A DNA stretch of 64,000 nt from Cymodocea nodosa (Eukaryota > Streptophyta > Magnoliopsida > Alismatales > Cymodoceaceae). The notes under the pieces are model-generated. The model was not told the DNA's origin and ran no database searches. It worked only from the letters and a program-made list of their open reading frames with translations. Each line of letters starts with the position of its first letter. Position 1 is the stretch's first letter. The translations under genes and the position numbers were made by a program. Below are positions 10,817 through 21,645 of the stretch, one piece after another. The DNA is taken from positions 17,925,501 to 17,989,500 of the forward strand of contig CM072335.1 of NCBI GenBank assembly GCA_036874045.1, read 5' to 3'.

Positions 10817-12006
10817 ATGACTATTCCAAAAGAAAGACCATTAAGAGAAATTCTTTATCCTAAATTAGTAGATGAACCTTGATGTATACGACTGCCAACA
10901 TTTGAGGGAGAAAGGTTTGAACTGAAATCTAATTATATCAGTTAATTACTAATGTTTTATGGATTAGAAAGAGAAGATGCCTATTATTTCCTTAGAGAAT
11001 TTAATGAGATTTTTCAAATGATGAGAATGCCTAATTTGAGTATAGATATTATTAAACTTAGATACATTCCTTTTGCTTTAAAAGATACAATTAAGAGATG
11101 ACTCTATACTCTATCTCTTGATTCAATTTCTACGTGAACTGAATTCTATTCAGTTTTTTTAGAAAAATATTACCCTACTCACCAAACCATAAAGAAGAAA
11201 AAAGAAATATTAATATATAGCCAAAAGCAAGGAGAATTAGTTTGGAAATATTTTGAAAGATTTAAAGATTTACTAACTAAATCTCCATATTATGTAATGA
11301 GTAAAGCACAATTAATAGACATAATTTATGAAGGCATAGATGTTGCAACAAAATCATTATTGGAATCTACCTATCAAAATGGATTTCTTAAGCTTGGTAG
11401 TGAAGAAGCCTGGATATATTTAGAAAATTTTACAAAAAGAACTACTCAGTGGGAAAATTCGGTTGAAGTTATTTCAGACAAGAAAATATTATCTAAAGGA
11501 ATGCATGAAATTGATTTATGCACTATGCTAGAGGTCAAGTTGCATGAATTAACAAAGAAAATAGAAGAACTATCATTACATCAAAAATTAGCAGAACATA
11601 ATACAAATATGAATGATTTAAATATGGTATATGATAGAAACCAAAGAGATAATTTTGGAAATTTTCACAATCCTAATTGGAAAAATCACCTAAATATATC
11701 CTAAAGAAATAACAATTTCCAAGGAGGAGAGAACATAAATGATAAGAATCTAAATTATGAAGCATTAATTGAATAAGGCACTAGAATAGATGAATTGGAA
11801 AAAGTAATTCAACATTTGAACAATCGTTTAGATTAAGTATTTGAGAATTTTGTAGTTCAAAATCAAAATATGAATAGAAATACACTTAAAATGAAAGAAC
11901 CAATAGAAATTAGACCTACAAGAGGATTACCAAGTCAATTAGTACTGAATCCTTAAAATAGAAATATAAATGAAATTGATACCTCCTATAGGAGGGAAGT
12001 AGAATG
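10817..12006 (+). pseudogene. gag: Athila-type gag core (retrotransposon gag domain)
   Basis: A single frame from the ATG at 10817 with several stops. It reads PLREILYPKLV, then LPTFEGERFELKSNYI, then EDAYYFLREFNEIFQMM, LRYIPFALKDTIKR, FYSVFLEKYYP, LVWKYFERFKDLLTKSP and LGSEEAWIYLENF, the typical order of the plant retrotransposon gag capsid domain (PF03732 type). Distal parts echo Athila gag (NPNWKNHLNIS; RPTRGLPSQLVLNP). Stops near 10880, 10935, 11098 and 11702 kill the ORF; the longest open part is 11297-11704. No zinc knuckle or protease follows. Instead the F-box gene begins about 240 bases later. Confidence 0.8.
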
Positions 12007-12244
12007 AGTAAGTAATCCTTATTAACAATATATGTAAATTATAAGAAAAGAAGAAGAAAAAAAAATATTATATAGAAAACTCTAAATATAAACAAAAATA
12101 GTTTTTATTATTTTCCTCAAGTTGGGGAGTTATAGGTTAACTCAATGAACTTAGTCCATCGAGTTACCACTTAACTTCACAAGCTTGTTAGTAGATTAAG
12201 TAGTAATTTTTGTTTTTATGCTACTAAATACAGAATCACAGTAA

Positions 12245-13379
12245 TTGGAAATTATAGATTTGCCAATGGATGTGCTAAGAGAGGTATTAGGTTACTTGTC
12301 GGCTAAAGATTTGTGGAGATTATGTTGTATATCAAAGCAGATTAAAGACTATATAACAGATAGGTATTTCCATAGATTACAAGCTTCTAAATTGACCAAT
12401 ATAAATGATGGATTTTTATGGAAATTATTTAGTCCTAGTACAGTAAGTTATGAATATTTGAATATAGAAGAAACTATTGGAATTGCACCTCATTCACTAA
12501 GAGGAATTGATTATATTATGAGAAGTGACGAAGGATTGATAATTTATAGAATTAAATCAAGATGTCATATGTTTTTACTAGATACTTTTATTAGAAATCC
12601 TATCACTAAAGAGGAATTCAGTATTGGAAAACCTAGTACTTTTGGAGTTTCCACTGAAAATTCAGGAGTTGCATTAACATTTTTTGATTGGACTTTGAAT
12701 ATACCATATAAATTATTTTATTGGAGACCAACTGGAAATTGGGATGAAGGATTATGTTCAACTGTTTACAATTTTAAAGAAAGATGTTGGCAAGAGAACA
12801 TTCTATCATATTTGAGAGATAGACCATTATTGAACAAAACTCATGTAATACTTGATGGTTATATATATTTAGTGTTTGATATATTAGTTGCATTTAGATA
12901 TAATTTGTATATAATGAATATTAATAGTTATGATGAAATGGTGGAAATTTTACCTATACCTCAAATTATAGCCGAACCACCATCTACTAAATATGACAAA
13001 ATTCAACTAGGATTATGGTATAATGAAATTGATTTTCTTACTTTATGTTTGGTATGATGGTGGGATGACCTTACGAAATTTCAAATCTGGATAATAGAAG
13101 ACCTGAATGAATGGAAATGGAGAGACAAGTACATTGATTTATTTGTGGAAATAGAAGCATCTATATCTTCATGGATAGGAAAAGGAACAATATCCACACT
13201 TAATTTTATTAATGGCGATACTTTGGTTTTAGTGTGGATAACATTTTACATGTTTACCAACTAGAGAAACGAGTGAATGCCATAGAAGTAGAATTAAAAG
13301 TTAGAAGGGGGATGCCTAAAGGTTTGTATAGACTAACACATTCATCCCTTGTATTACTACTTTTCAATCTTGTTTTTAA
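12245..13379 (+). pseudogene. F-box protein gene captured by the retroelement, copy 1
   Basis: About 378 codons. The N-terminal F-box (LPMDVLREVLGYLSAKDLWRLCC...SKQIKDYI) would bind SKP1 in an SCF ubiquitin ligase. After it comes an F-box-associated, beta-propeller-like region: RNPITKEEF, PYKLFYWRP, VYNFKERCW, THVILDGYIYLV, VAFRYNLYI, ILPIPQ and FQIWIIEDLNEWKW, the usual pattern of plant F-box/FBA proteins that recruit substrates. The start aligned to the ATG of copy 3 is TTG here (12245); the first ATG is at 12266. A TGA at 13055 (Arg in copy 3) and frameshifts near 13225 and 13320 disable it. It lies between gag and the tail of the element, same strand, without an intron. The substrate cannot be inferred. 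Confidence 0.82.
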
Positions 13380-14058
13380 ATTGTGTTTCTGTAAACTACC
13401 TTTAGTATTGCAGTTATTAATATAGATTATTTTTTTCGTTTACATTTTGTTTTTGTCATCTTACAAGTAAAAAAACTTGAAGGAAATTTTTTATCATCAA
13501 TGTAGTTTGTTGGTATCTATTTTGAGAAACCAATTGTTTTGCTTATAAGCTACCAAAGGTGTAGGAGTCTAGGTTCCACACAATGCACATATATAAAACT
13601 ATATGTTTTACTTTTATTTGTTATATTATTATATTGTTACTCTTATTTGGTGAATGAAAGCCTTATTAGGAACAAAAATTTGAAAGATATGGTGGAAGTA
13701 CAAGCGAACAAGGAACATTGATCAATTACCTTTTTTGAAATTACATTCTAGTGTAGTTCGTGGAGTTAATCTAACTCAATGAACTAAGTCTGTTAACTTA
13801 AGAATTAAGCCAACAAAATCAATTTATTATGCTTTCTATCATGTACTACATATTGTGTTAATCTATTACATTGAGGACAATGCAAAATGTAGGTATGGGA
13901 GAGGTAATTGTATTAAAATGAAATTAAATCTTGTCAATTGTAGGAATTAGGATTATTCTGCAATTTTCTGTTGAATCTGATATAAAAACTAAAACCTTCT
14001 AATACTTAAAACTATTCGATATAGAAAACTGAAACCTTCAAAGAAAGAATATATTCTA
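13380..14058 (+). other. Tail, Athila-like part, with an internal polypurine-like motif
   Basis: Non-coding. Its first part matches 56650-57065. At 13862-13905 the stretch ATTGAGGACAATGCAAAATG followed by TAGGTATGGGAGAGG resembles the motif that normally precedes the 3' LTR of Athila elements. A similar phrase returns just before the real LTR at 15302-15325, so it is duplicated around the following module. GTTGAGTTA-type hairpins at 13755-13800. Confidence 0.6.
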
Positions 14059-15165
14059 GATGATATTGACAATTGTTTTTTACCTCATAGATATGATATA
14101 TTTTTATCATAGATATTTGAGTGATATCTAGGTTACTATAGAAGATACAATGTATTAGTAGTAAAGTTATTGTAATATCTTATGCTTTTACTAAATTTTA
14201 TAAGTTTAACTACTTTACCATTTTAAATGGAAATCTATATGCTTAATAGAAACTTAAAATTTGTCTGAAATCCTAAAGAATTGAATTGTTGATTTTTAGA
14301 TGAAACAAGCTACATGTGATCAAGGATAAGTTTGACTTGATTGATTAAATTTATGAAATGATTTATATGTAAATCATATTGAACTACCAGTAAAAAGTAT
14401 GAGTTTATTGATATTGATTCATATTTTCAGTAAATCATAAAAGCAATATGATATGAGATTTGTGCTTTATTGAATCTATATTAATGAAATATATATATAC
14501 TATGTTGCAAATGAAAAAAAACTTATGAAGTAAAAATCTTTGAGAGTTTATTGATTTGTTTGACCACAAGCCTTTTGTACTTGAGCATATAGGTATGTAA
14601 AGATTGTTGACCTGATAAATGACTCTTTAAATCTGGCAACCTAAGGTCTTGCTAAAACTTGGGATTGTTGACTGAAAGCTCGTTACATGGGTACACTAGA
14701 AAGCTCTTGTATGATTCAAGCTTTTCAAGTTAACTTTTAAAGTAAAAATATTTGTGTACTATTCTGAAAAGATGAAAGTGTTTCATTAAAAGTATAGATA
14801 TTGTTTAATTAAGTATAATTTCTGCCAATATGATTACTGATGTTTGAATCTAAACCAATACTTTTGAAGGTGTTTATCTGAGATACATTTCATTATTCTT
14901 CTTGTTTTAATCATATTAAGTTTAAAGTTGTGTTTTGACTCATATATAGTTGGAATTGATTCTAGAAATCATATTGGATAAATTCAGGATGACAAATGTT
15001 TTTGAGAAAAGAATTTTTTTTTTCTTTTGATAGTATAGTATAGTAAGCACTTATCTTATACAATTATGTTTTGTATGTTATTGATTATTTTTGAAGTATA
15101 TTTGAGGGGGAGGAAGAATAATGTTAAAATAGATTAACAATTCTCAAAAAATATAGATCTATGTT
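14059..15165 (+). repeat. Tail module homologous to the SIRE element's post-polymerase region
   Basis: Non-coding, about 1.1 kb. It matches, in the same transcriptional sense, the region after the reverse transcriptase/RNase H of the Ty1-type element (30690-29640, minus strand). A stretch of about 120 bases (14532-14652 against 30224-30106) shows roughly 10 mismatches by hand count. It ends in a GAGGGGGAGG purine run near 15105, mirroring TAGGGGGAGC in the SIRE copy. A third copy is at 58750-59790. Confidence 0.75.
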
Positions 15166-15310
15166 AATTTGGGTTTAGTTTCCTTAGAATCCAAGATGAA
15201 TCGATGTTTCAAAAGGATGCAGATTTATAAAGGAAAGAAATAGTCCTAGCACTTTAGAAAGACCATTTTTAGCTAGATCATAGTAGGTTTGGTAAGGGAC
15301 TAGCAAAATG

Positions 15311-15325
15311 TAAGTATGACGGAAG
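15311..15325 (+). other. Polypurine tract
   Basis: AAGTATGACGGAAG directly before TGTTTAGAATG. The better-kept version at 59906-59920 reads GGTACGGGGGAAG. This is the expected primer for plus-strand synthesis. Confidence 0.6.
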
Positions 15326-16919
15326 TGTTTAGAATGAAATTGTGCATAATATTAGTCATTAATGAATGGTTAATTGTATTATATTTAGCTTATTATATGA
15401 GAATTAAGTCATTATGTTACAATTATACAATTGTGAGCCTTAATTAAAGAATATGCATAATTTCAAGGAATTAATGGTTAATTAAGTATCAGTTATAAAT
15501 GAATTAGAAATTACTTCTTTTACATATCAAGTGTTAAATGTTATATAAATATTTGTTTTACTAAACTACAGAACTGAATGAGTTCGTTGAGTTAAGCTTA
15601 ACTCAATGAGGTTGGTCTATTGAGTTACAGTTAAACCAATAGAGTAAGTTTGTTGAGTTATACTAACTCCACGGATCCACAGACCAATTATTTTCTAATA
15701 TTTGATTGTGAGTAGTTGTAGGAAATTTGAAGGAAACCACATTGCATGAATCACACCATGATCTAAAACGTGGAATGAAGAAGTAATCACCATCGTTGAT
15801 GCGAAGGAAGGAAATCTAACTACTGATTTTAGTAGAAGTAGTTAATACTAAAGTAAATATAAAAGGAAAAGAAAAAAAGAACGAAAGAAGGTGGGAGAAT
15901 CGTGCTAACTGTAGAAAGCATTAGATGTTCCTTGAGCTCCCACCAATTCCACCATCCATCGAAGGTCTGTGAGGATACTTTCTAGATGTCGAGTTGATTT
16001 CAAGCCAAATATGGTGACTAACAACCATTGTGAGGAGTGATCGCATCATAGGAAAGTAGGATATTTTCACCAAGCATTGAATCATTTCTCAAGTGATAGT
16101 TAAGCTTCTAGCCTTAGTTTCGGGTTGATGCCGCTATGTTGAAGAGGAGGTCAACTTATAAAAGTCTAGGTTCATAATCTAGTAGGGAAAGGAGCACTTC
16201 ACAGTAAGTGGTTAAGTTTTTAGTGGTGTAATCATGTCACATATAGTGACAGAAGTTTTTTTACTATCAATAGAGAATTTTACCTTTCATCACTCACTTA
16301 TTTGAATGAAGGAAACAAAACGAACCTCATTATCTGTGTTTTATGCTTATCTAATCTATTCTGTATCATTTGTGTTGTTAGTAGTGTTGAATGTTTTGTG
16401 TTTATTTCATTTTAGTTATAGAAAATCGTATTACTGATTGTTTAAACTAGTTAATATAAATCTCTGAAATCTTGATTTAAGAATCTACTATTTGGATGTA
16501 TTGAATGCTAGATTTGATCAATGATGAATGTAATATGAAATAGCGTTCAAAAGCTTAATTAATGTTATTTGTAATATATAGAAACACCTAATGAATGGTT
16601 GTATTATTCTGCAAACTACGATTTTAATTATAAGTTACCTGAGAGCTTGTTGAGTTAACCATAACTTCATAAGGTAATTTTGTTGAGTTAACCATAACTC
16701 TACAAATTAGGTCCATTGAGTTAACTGTAAATCAACGAAATGAGCATATTGTGAATATACACCATACCTTGGTTATGAAAATTTATAGAGTAAAGTGATT
16801 TTGATAGTTCCCTATGAGTTCTACTTGTACTTGCACACTTATACAATAGATGCTATGCACTTGTAATTCATGAAAATTACTTGTTACTTATAAAAAAATA
16901 CATTTAAGTAAATAAGACA
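15326..16919 (+). repeat. Athila-family LTR, shorter and diverged copy
   Basis: TGTTTAGAATG start, TATA-like box at 15855, an antisense-ORF segment around 15950-16080, hairpins of the GTTGAGTTA type at 15585-15670 and 16640-16735, and the end near AAGACA at 16919. At about 1.6 kb it is shorter than the other copies (about 2.0 kb). It lacks most of the ATCCGATGC hairpins and the CACGTG-bounded segment. Confidence 0.75.
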
Positions 16920-17006
16920 AGGTTTTTCTAGCATCATTGCCGAAAAATTGACAATCTGAAAATCATAACATTAATTTGTTTTCATAGCAGTGAGAGTGTT
17001 GGGTTT
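16920..17006 (+). other. Degenerate primer site and internal start, truncated
   Basis: TAGCATCATTGCC (16929-16941) is a decayed tRNA-Asp primer site. The following 60 bases resemble 42907-42975, the start of the internal region of the pol-bearing copy, then stop where a copia LTR fragment begins. Confidence 0.5.
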
Positions 17007-17455
17007 TTCTACTCTTTGAGTTCGTACTTAAGAATTCACTATCCTCAAGAGTTTTTGGTTCACTCAAAACCTAGTGTACTACAGCTTTACTCAAAGCAAA
17101 ATTAACTTGACAAGGCACCGATCCTTCGTCAAGTTCTTCCTTTAACTGTATGAACTCTCATACAATTACCATGTTAACTATATCAACTCTCGTATAGTTA
17201 TTTGCACAACTTTAGGAACTCTCATAAAGTTACTCGAAACTCTTCTGAAAGAACACTTTTCAAAGTTTCCTCCACAACAACCCTTGTGGATAGGCTCTCT
17301 TTTTTAGTTTATGATGTAATGCAAAGAGGAATTAAGCATAAACATAATAAAAGCTTTCCTCTTGTAGATACGATAATCCTTGAATCTTCAAGAAATAGCT
17401 TTGTTACTATTGAGTTCCTTTGAATGATTTCCAGCTCTTGTTCTCCACGTATTTC
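17007..17455 (-). repeat. 3' LTR fragment of the truncated copia element
   Basis: Matches 18870-19345 in the same orientation. The gag frame runs straight into it at about 17455, which marks the internal deletion. Confidence 0.7.
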
Positions 17456-18610
17456 AAGACTATCAATATTATCATTAGAAATATCTTCTTCATGGTCAAA
17501 AAAACTTACCTTAGACATGGATGCCTTAAAAGCTACATTAGCAAGATTTTCTAATTTTGTATCTAAGTCTAAGCTTAAGCTTGAGTTGGAGGAATCTGAT
17601 ATGTCTTCATAATTTGAAGAGCTCTCATCGTCAAATGTTGCTTGCAAAGCCTTCTTCTTAAATCCTTTCTTAGAAGACTAAAACTTAGGCTTGGATTTGC
17701 TCTTTTCTTCTTTAAATTTCTTATCAGATTTCTTTTCCTCCTTTAACCTTGAGGGACAATTAAATTTGTAGTGTCCTTTTTTGTTACAATGATAACAAAT
17801 GAAAACTTCAACTTTTTCCTTTCTTGAAGATCCAATTTTCTTCAAGTCCTTTCTTTTTCTCCAGGCTTTCTTGAATTTCCTAGCTAATAGAACAATATTT
17901 GAATCAGAATTAGAACTAATTTCTGTATCAAAAGATACGTGAAAAGCTATCTCTTTCTTCTTTTGATTCTTTTCCCTTGAGACATGTTCAGCTTTAAGTT
18001 TAACCTCATAAGTAGAGAGGTTTCCAATTAACTCATCCATGGTATAAGTTGACAGATCCTTTGCTTCTTCAATTGTTGTTGCTTTCCATTTCCACTCTAA
18101 AGTTAAGGATCTCAAAATTGTCCTCACAAGATCTTCTCTTGCACATTCTCGACCAAGTGTTCTTAAACCATTAACTATGGTAAGGAATCTTGTAAACATG
18201 TTAGAAATAGTTTCATTTTCATGCATCATAAATAATTCATACTAGTGTACAAGTAAATTTATTTTAGATTCCTTAAGTTGATTTGTTCCTTCATTTGTAA
18301 TTTCTAATGCATGCCATATTTCAAATGTAGACGTTTATGATGAAGCTTTATTAAACTACTCATAAGATAATGCACAAAACAAAATATTCATGCCTTTCAT
18401 ATTTAATTGTTGTAGTTTCTTCTCTTCATCTATCCAAAGATTATATGACTTATTTAATTCAGAAACTTTTTTAGTAAACACATTCCATAGTTTAAAATCT
18501 ATTGATTAGATGAAAAAAGTCATTCTCTATTTCTAATAAATGTACTTTGTTTCATCGAACAAAGGTGGCTTGTGAAAACTGTCCTTCACTTCCAAAACTA
18601 GCCATTTTAA
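17456..18610 (-). pseudogene. gag: SIRE-type copia gag
   Basis: Begins near an ATG at about 18606. A recognisable copia gag N-terminus is present in a broken frame, followed by the open segment 18229-17678: NETISNMFTRFLTIVNGL, LVRTILRSL, MDELIGNLSTYEV, then a CCHC zinc knuckle CYHCNKKGHYKFNCP that binds RNA. An acidic C-terminal part (17647-17456) resembles SIRE gag linkers. Several stops occur, for example TAG at 17678 and just upstream of 18229. The same protein family is better kept at 33900-35574. Confidence 0.8.
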
Positions 18611-18659
18611 TCTCAAAAATCTAGATTTAAAATACCTTTCCTAGTAGAAAAATAATCTA

Positions 18660-18728
18660 CCAAGGCTCTAATACCAGATTGTAATATAAAGTTTGGCTGA
18701 TTTTCCTACTAAGGCTCTAATACCAGAT
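18660..18728 (-). repeat. tRNA-iMet primer site in tandem duplicate
   Basis: On the minus strand TGGTATTAGAGC occurs twice, at 18725-18714 and 18676-18665, 49 bases apart and embedded in a longer direct repeat. TGGTATCAGAGC is the standard Ty1/copia primer site. The copy next to the LTR end (TGTAGG at 18729) is in the normal position. Confidence 0.75.
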
Positions 18729-19945
18729 TGTAGGAAAGGTTTATACTTAAGGGGGGGTGAATTAAGTATGTCACAAATTTTCTTATTTTTCGGTCCCTTT
18801 TTAAATCTAGTTAATGTAAAAATAAAACAAAGATTAAATCATACAGACAATTTATAGTGGTTCCCCTCAACCAAGGTACATCCACTCCTTGAGTCCTTAC
18901 TCAAGAATTTACTATACTCAGGAGTTTTTGATTCACTCAAAACCTAATGTACTACAACTTTACTCAAAGCAAAATCAATTTGACAAGGCACCGATCATTC
19001 GTCAAGTTCTTCCTTTAACTGTACAAACCCTCATACAGTTATCGTGCTAACTATACCAACCCTTATATAGTTATTTGCACAACTTTACAGACTTCCATAA
19101 ATTTACTCGAAACTCTTTTAAAAGAACACTTTTCAGAGTTTCCTCCACAACACCCCATGTGGATAGGTTCTCTTTTTCAATTTATGATGTAATGCAAAGA
19201 GGAATTAATCATGAAAGCATAAACATAATAAAAACTTTCCTCTTGTAGATACGATAATCCTTGAATCTTTAGGAAATAGCTTTGTTGTCGTGTAGTTCCT
19301 TTGAATGACTTTCAACTTTCGTTCTCCAAGTATCTTCAAGACTTCTAAGAATTTTCTCTTTGGAGTTACTACCAAAAGGAACTCACTTCTAACATTAATT
19401 TAACTCTATTTATATTACATGATAAACTCTAACTGATTACATACGATCTTGCATACACATTCCTTCTTTTTCAAATTTATTGCAACTACTCACTAATTGA
19501 ATAGTAGAAAAATAATTGGTTCATGGAGTTAGTGTAACTCAACAGACTTATTTCATTAACTTAACTGTAACTCAATAGACAGACCTCATTGAGTTAAGCT
19601 TTACTCAATGGACTTACTTTAGTTCTAGACTTTTTCGAACCATAATATTCAATCTTGACTTTGTCAAATTTATCTTTGATTGCCATTTGTAAATATTTGA
19701 TCGAGTCTTTAGAAATATGGTAGAACGTGTGTGAATACGTGTGTACCATGTGTCATCTGCAAAATAAATATTCTTACAACAAACTTTGATTAAATATATA
19801 AAATTGTAACAATTAAATACATCCATTAAAGTGATAACAATACGACCCTTCGTAAAGTTATACCCATTAGTTTATGAGCTTATGTATAGTAGAATATAAC
19901 AAATATCTGTAAACTTATCCCCATAACTTTACGAACACTTACAAG
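18729..19945 (+). repeat. Inverted repeat, arm A (copia LTR and adjoining sequence)
   Basis: Starts with the LTR terminus TGTAGGAAAGG and reaches about 19945. Its reverse complement lies to the right: 20445-21204, then 24752-24776, then 36294-36793, split by two later insertions. The match covers the LTR and beyond it, including the phrase around 19740 TGTACCATGTGTCATCTGC. No coding potential. Confidence 0.7.
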
Positions 19946-19946
19946 C

Positions 19947-20440
19947 TGTTAGGGATAATGTTCTTATCCATTAATATGTTTATATTTTGATGAGTGACAA
20001 AATGATTTTTACTTAAATTATGTAAAATGATGAACTTTAGAATAGTATCAAGTCCATAAGTTTACGGATTGTCGTAAAAGTTATATAGTTAACTTTATGT
20101 ACAATTGTAAATTTATTTGATTCATAACATTAGTTTAAAACTCTAGAATTTATCTAAGTATATAATTTTACGGAATCTCGTAAAGTTATAAGGATAAATT
20201 TATGGACATTCGTAAAGTTAAGAAGTTACATTTATATATATATAAGTTATAAATCTTAAGCTTGTAAAGTTATGAGTTTAATGTTATGGATCTTCGCAAA
20301 CTTATGATATATAGAATTCATAAAGTTATAAGGATAACTTAGACAAACTTCCATAAAGTTATCTCTTAAGGGGGTTCGTAAAGTTATAAGTCTAATATAT
20401 GAAGTTTATCAAAGATAAAGAATTATACTTTACATGTGTC
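19947..20440 (+). repeat. Central block C between inverted arms, rich in GTAAAGTTA hairpins
   Basis: About 490 bases starting TGTTAGGGATAATG. It is present again in reverse at 36794-36993 joined to 39175-39447, so blocks run A, C, A-inverse, C-inverse. It contains many TAACTTTACG/CGTAAAGTTA pairs. No ORF. Confidence 0.65.
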
Positions 20441-20444
20441 AGCT

Positions 20445-21204
20445 TGTAAGAGTCTGTAAAGTTAAGGGGATAAGTTTACAGATGTTTGTAATGTTTTGCT
20501 ATGCATAAGCTTGTAAAGTTATGGGCATAACTTTATGAAGGGTCATAATGTTAACACTTTGATAAATTTATTTAACTAATATATTTTTATATTTAATCAA
20601 AGTTTGTTGTAGGATTATTTATTTTACAGATGACACATGGTACACACGTACTCACACACATTCTACCATATTTCTAAAGACTCAGTCAAGTATTTACAGA
20701 TGGCAATTAGAGATCGATTTAACAAAGTCAAGATTAAAGATCGTGGTTCGAAAAAATCTTAAACTGAACGGGTCCATTGGGTAAAGCTTAACTCTACAAA
20801 GTAAGTTTGTTGAGTTATAGTTAAGTCCACGGAGTAGGTCTGTTGAGTTATAGTTAAGTCCACGGAGTAGGTCTGTTGAGTTACAATTAAGTCCACAATG
20901 TAAGTCTGTTGAGTTATAGTTAAGTCTACGGAGTAAGTTCATTGAGTTTCACTAACTCCATGAACCAATTATTTCTCTATAATCATGTAGTGAACAATTG
21001 TAGAAAATTTGAAAGAGAAAGAATGTGTATGCAGGACCATGTGTAGTTAGTTAGATTTTCTCAATGTAATATAAATTGAGTAAAATTGAAGTTAGAATTG
21101 AGTTTCCTTTCGATAGTAACTCCAGAGAGAAAAACTATTAGAAGACTTGAAGATACTTGGAGAATGAGAGTTGAAAGTTATCCAATGAACCCTACAACAA
21201 CAAA
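20445..21204 (-). repeat. Inverted repeat, arm A-inverse, first part
   Basis: Reverse complement of about 19310-19945. It is longer because the hairpin cluster at 20800-20950 has expanded. It continues after the nested insertions at 24752 and 36294. Confidence 0.7.
20800..20950 (+). repeat. Tandem array of GTTGAGTTA hairpin units
   Basis: Four units of about 40 bases, each reading roughly TCTGTTGAGTTATAGTTAAG then TCCACGGAGTA. The mirror region at 19530-19615 has fewer units. A minus-strand ORF across the array is only a by-product. Confidence 0.75.
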
Positions 21205-21572
21205 GGGGGGGTTTGTGCTTTGGGAAACAAGGGGAAACCATAGGTAAAGAAACATTGGGAAAATGTTTCCCAATGTTTCTTGTATTTGTGCATAACAGAA
21301 ATCTTGGGAAATCTTTTCCCATGATTTCCCAAGATGTTGTAAAAGCTTGTCGTCCGTTGCCGAGCTCAAGACGTCCAAAACAAGGGGAAAAACCTCCCAT
21401 TCGATGAACCGTGCCTCCCTCCCTCCCGTTCTGCTCTAGCTTGGTTCCTCCAGTTATTGTGTCCCTCCCTTTGTATTATATCCGCCAGCACCACCACTGA
21501 CATCGAGGAAAACCAATGGTGGCTGGGAGCAGAACCATGATCCACAAATAGGACAGCAGTGGTAAAGTAGTA

Positions 21573-21612
21573 GTAGTAGAAGAAGAAGAAGAAGAAGAAG
21601 AAGAAGAAGCAA
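21573..21612 (+). repeat. GAA microsatellite
   Basis: Uninterrupted run of AGAAGA triplets in the apparent 5' untranslated region of the LRR-kinase fragment. Confidence 0.9.
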
Positions 21613-21645
21613 AAGATTAGAAGAGAGAGGAGCCCGAGAGCCAGG

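Larger units (their letters stand above)
10782..16919 (+). mobile_element. Non-autonomous Athila-family element: gag core, F-box gene, long tail, LTR
   Basis: Order on the plus strand: gag capsid core (10817-12006), F-box gene (12245-13379), tail (13380-15310), polypurine tract, LTR (15326-16919). There is no protease, polymerase or integrase. The LTR shares its ends, TATA box and internal segments with the LTRs of the pol-bearing copies, so its mobility would have depended on them. Its own 5' LTR is missing: the minus-strand element abuts it at 10781. The LTR is followed by a decayed primer site (16929-16946), so this LTR may instead be, or be shared with, the 5' LTR of another copy cut off at about 17006. 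Confidence 0.7.
17007..19310 (-). mobile_element. Truncated SIRE/Maximus-type Ty1/copia element
   Basis: Minus-strand order: LTR part (starting at 18729 and extending right), duplicated tRNA-iMet primer site, gag (18610-17456), then directly a second LTR fragment (17455-17007). Pol and all downstream parts are deleted. LTR fragments 17007-17455 and 18870-19345 are clearly alike (both contain a GACAAGGCACCGAT phrase). Confidence 0.75.

Noticed and set aside
12245-13379. Ordinary host F-box gene with nearby repeats
   Set aside because: Three copies in the same place relative to gag, env-position ORF and LTR argue for element cargo, although the ancestral gene was surely a host gene.
20694-20942. 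Repeat-containing peptide gene (minus strand)
   Set aside because: The peptide repeats are just the translated hairpin array; the frame is not kept in the mirror arm.
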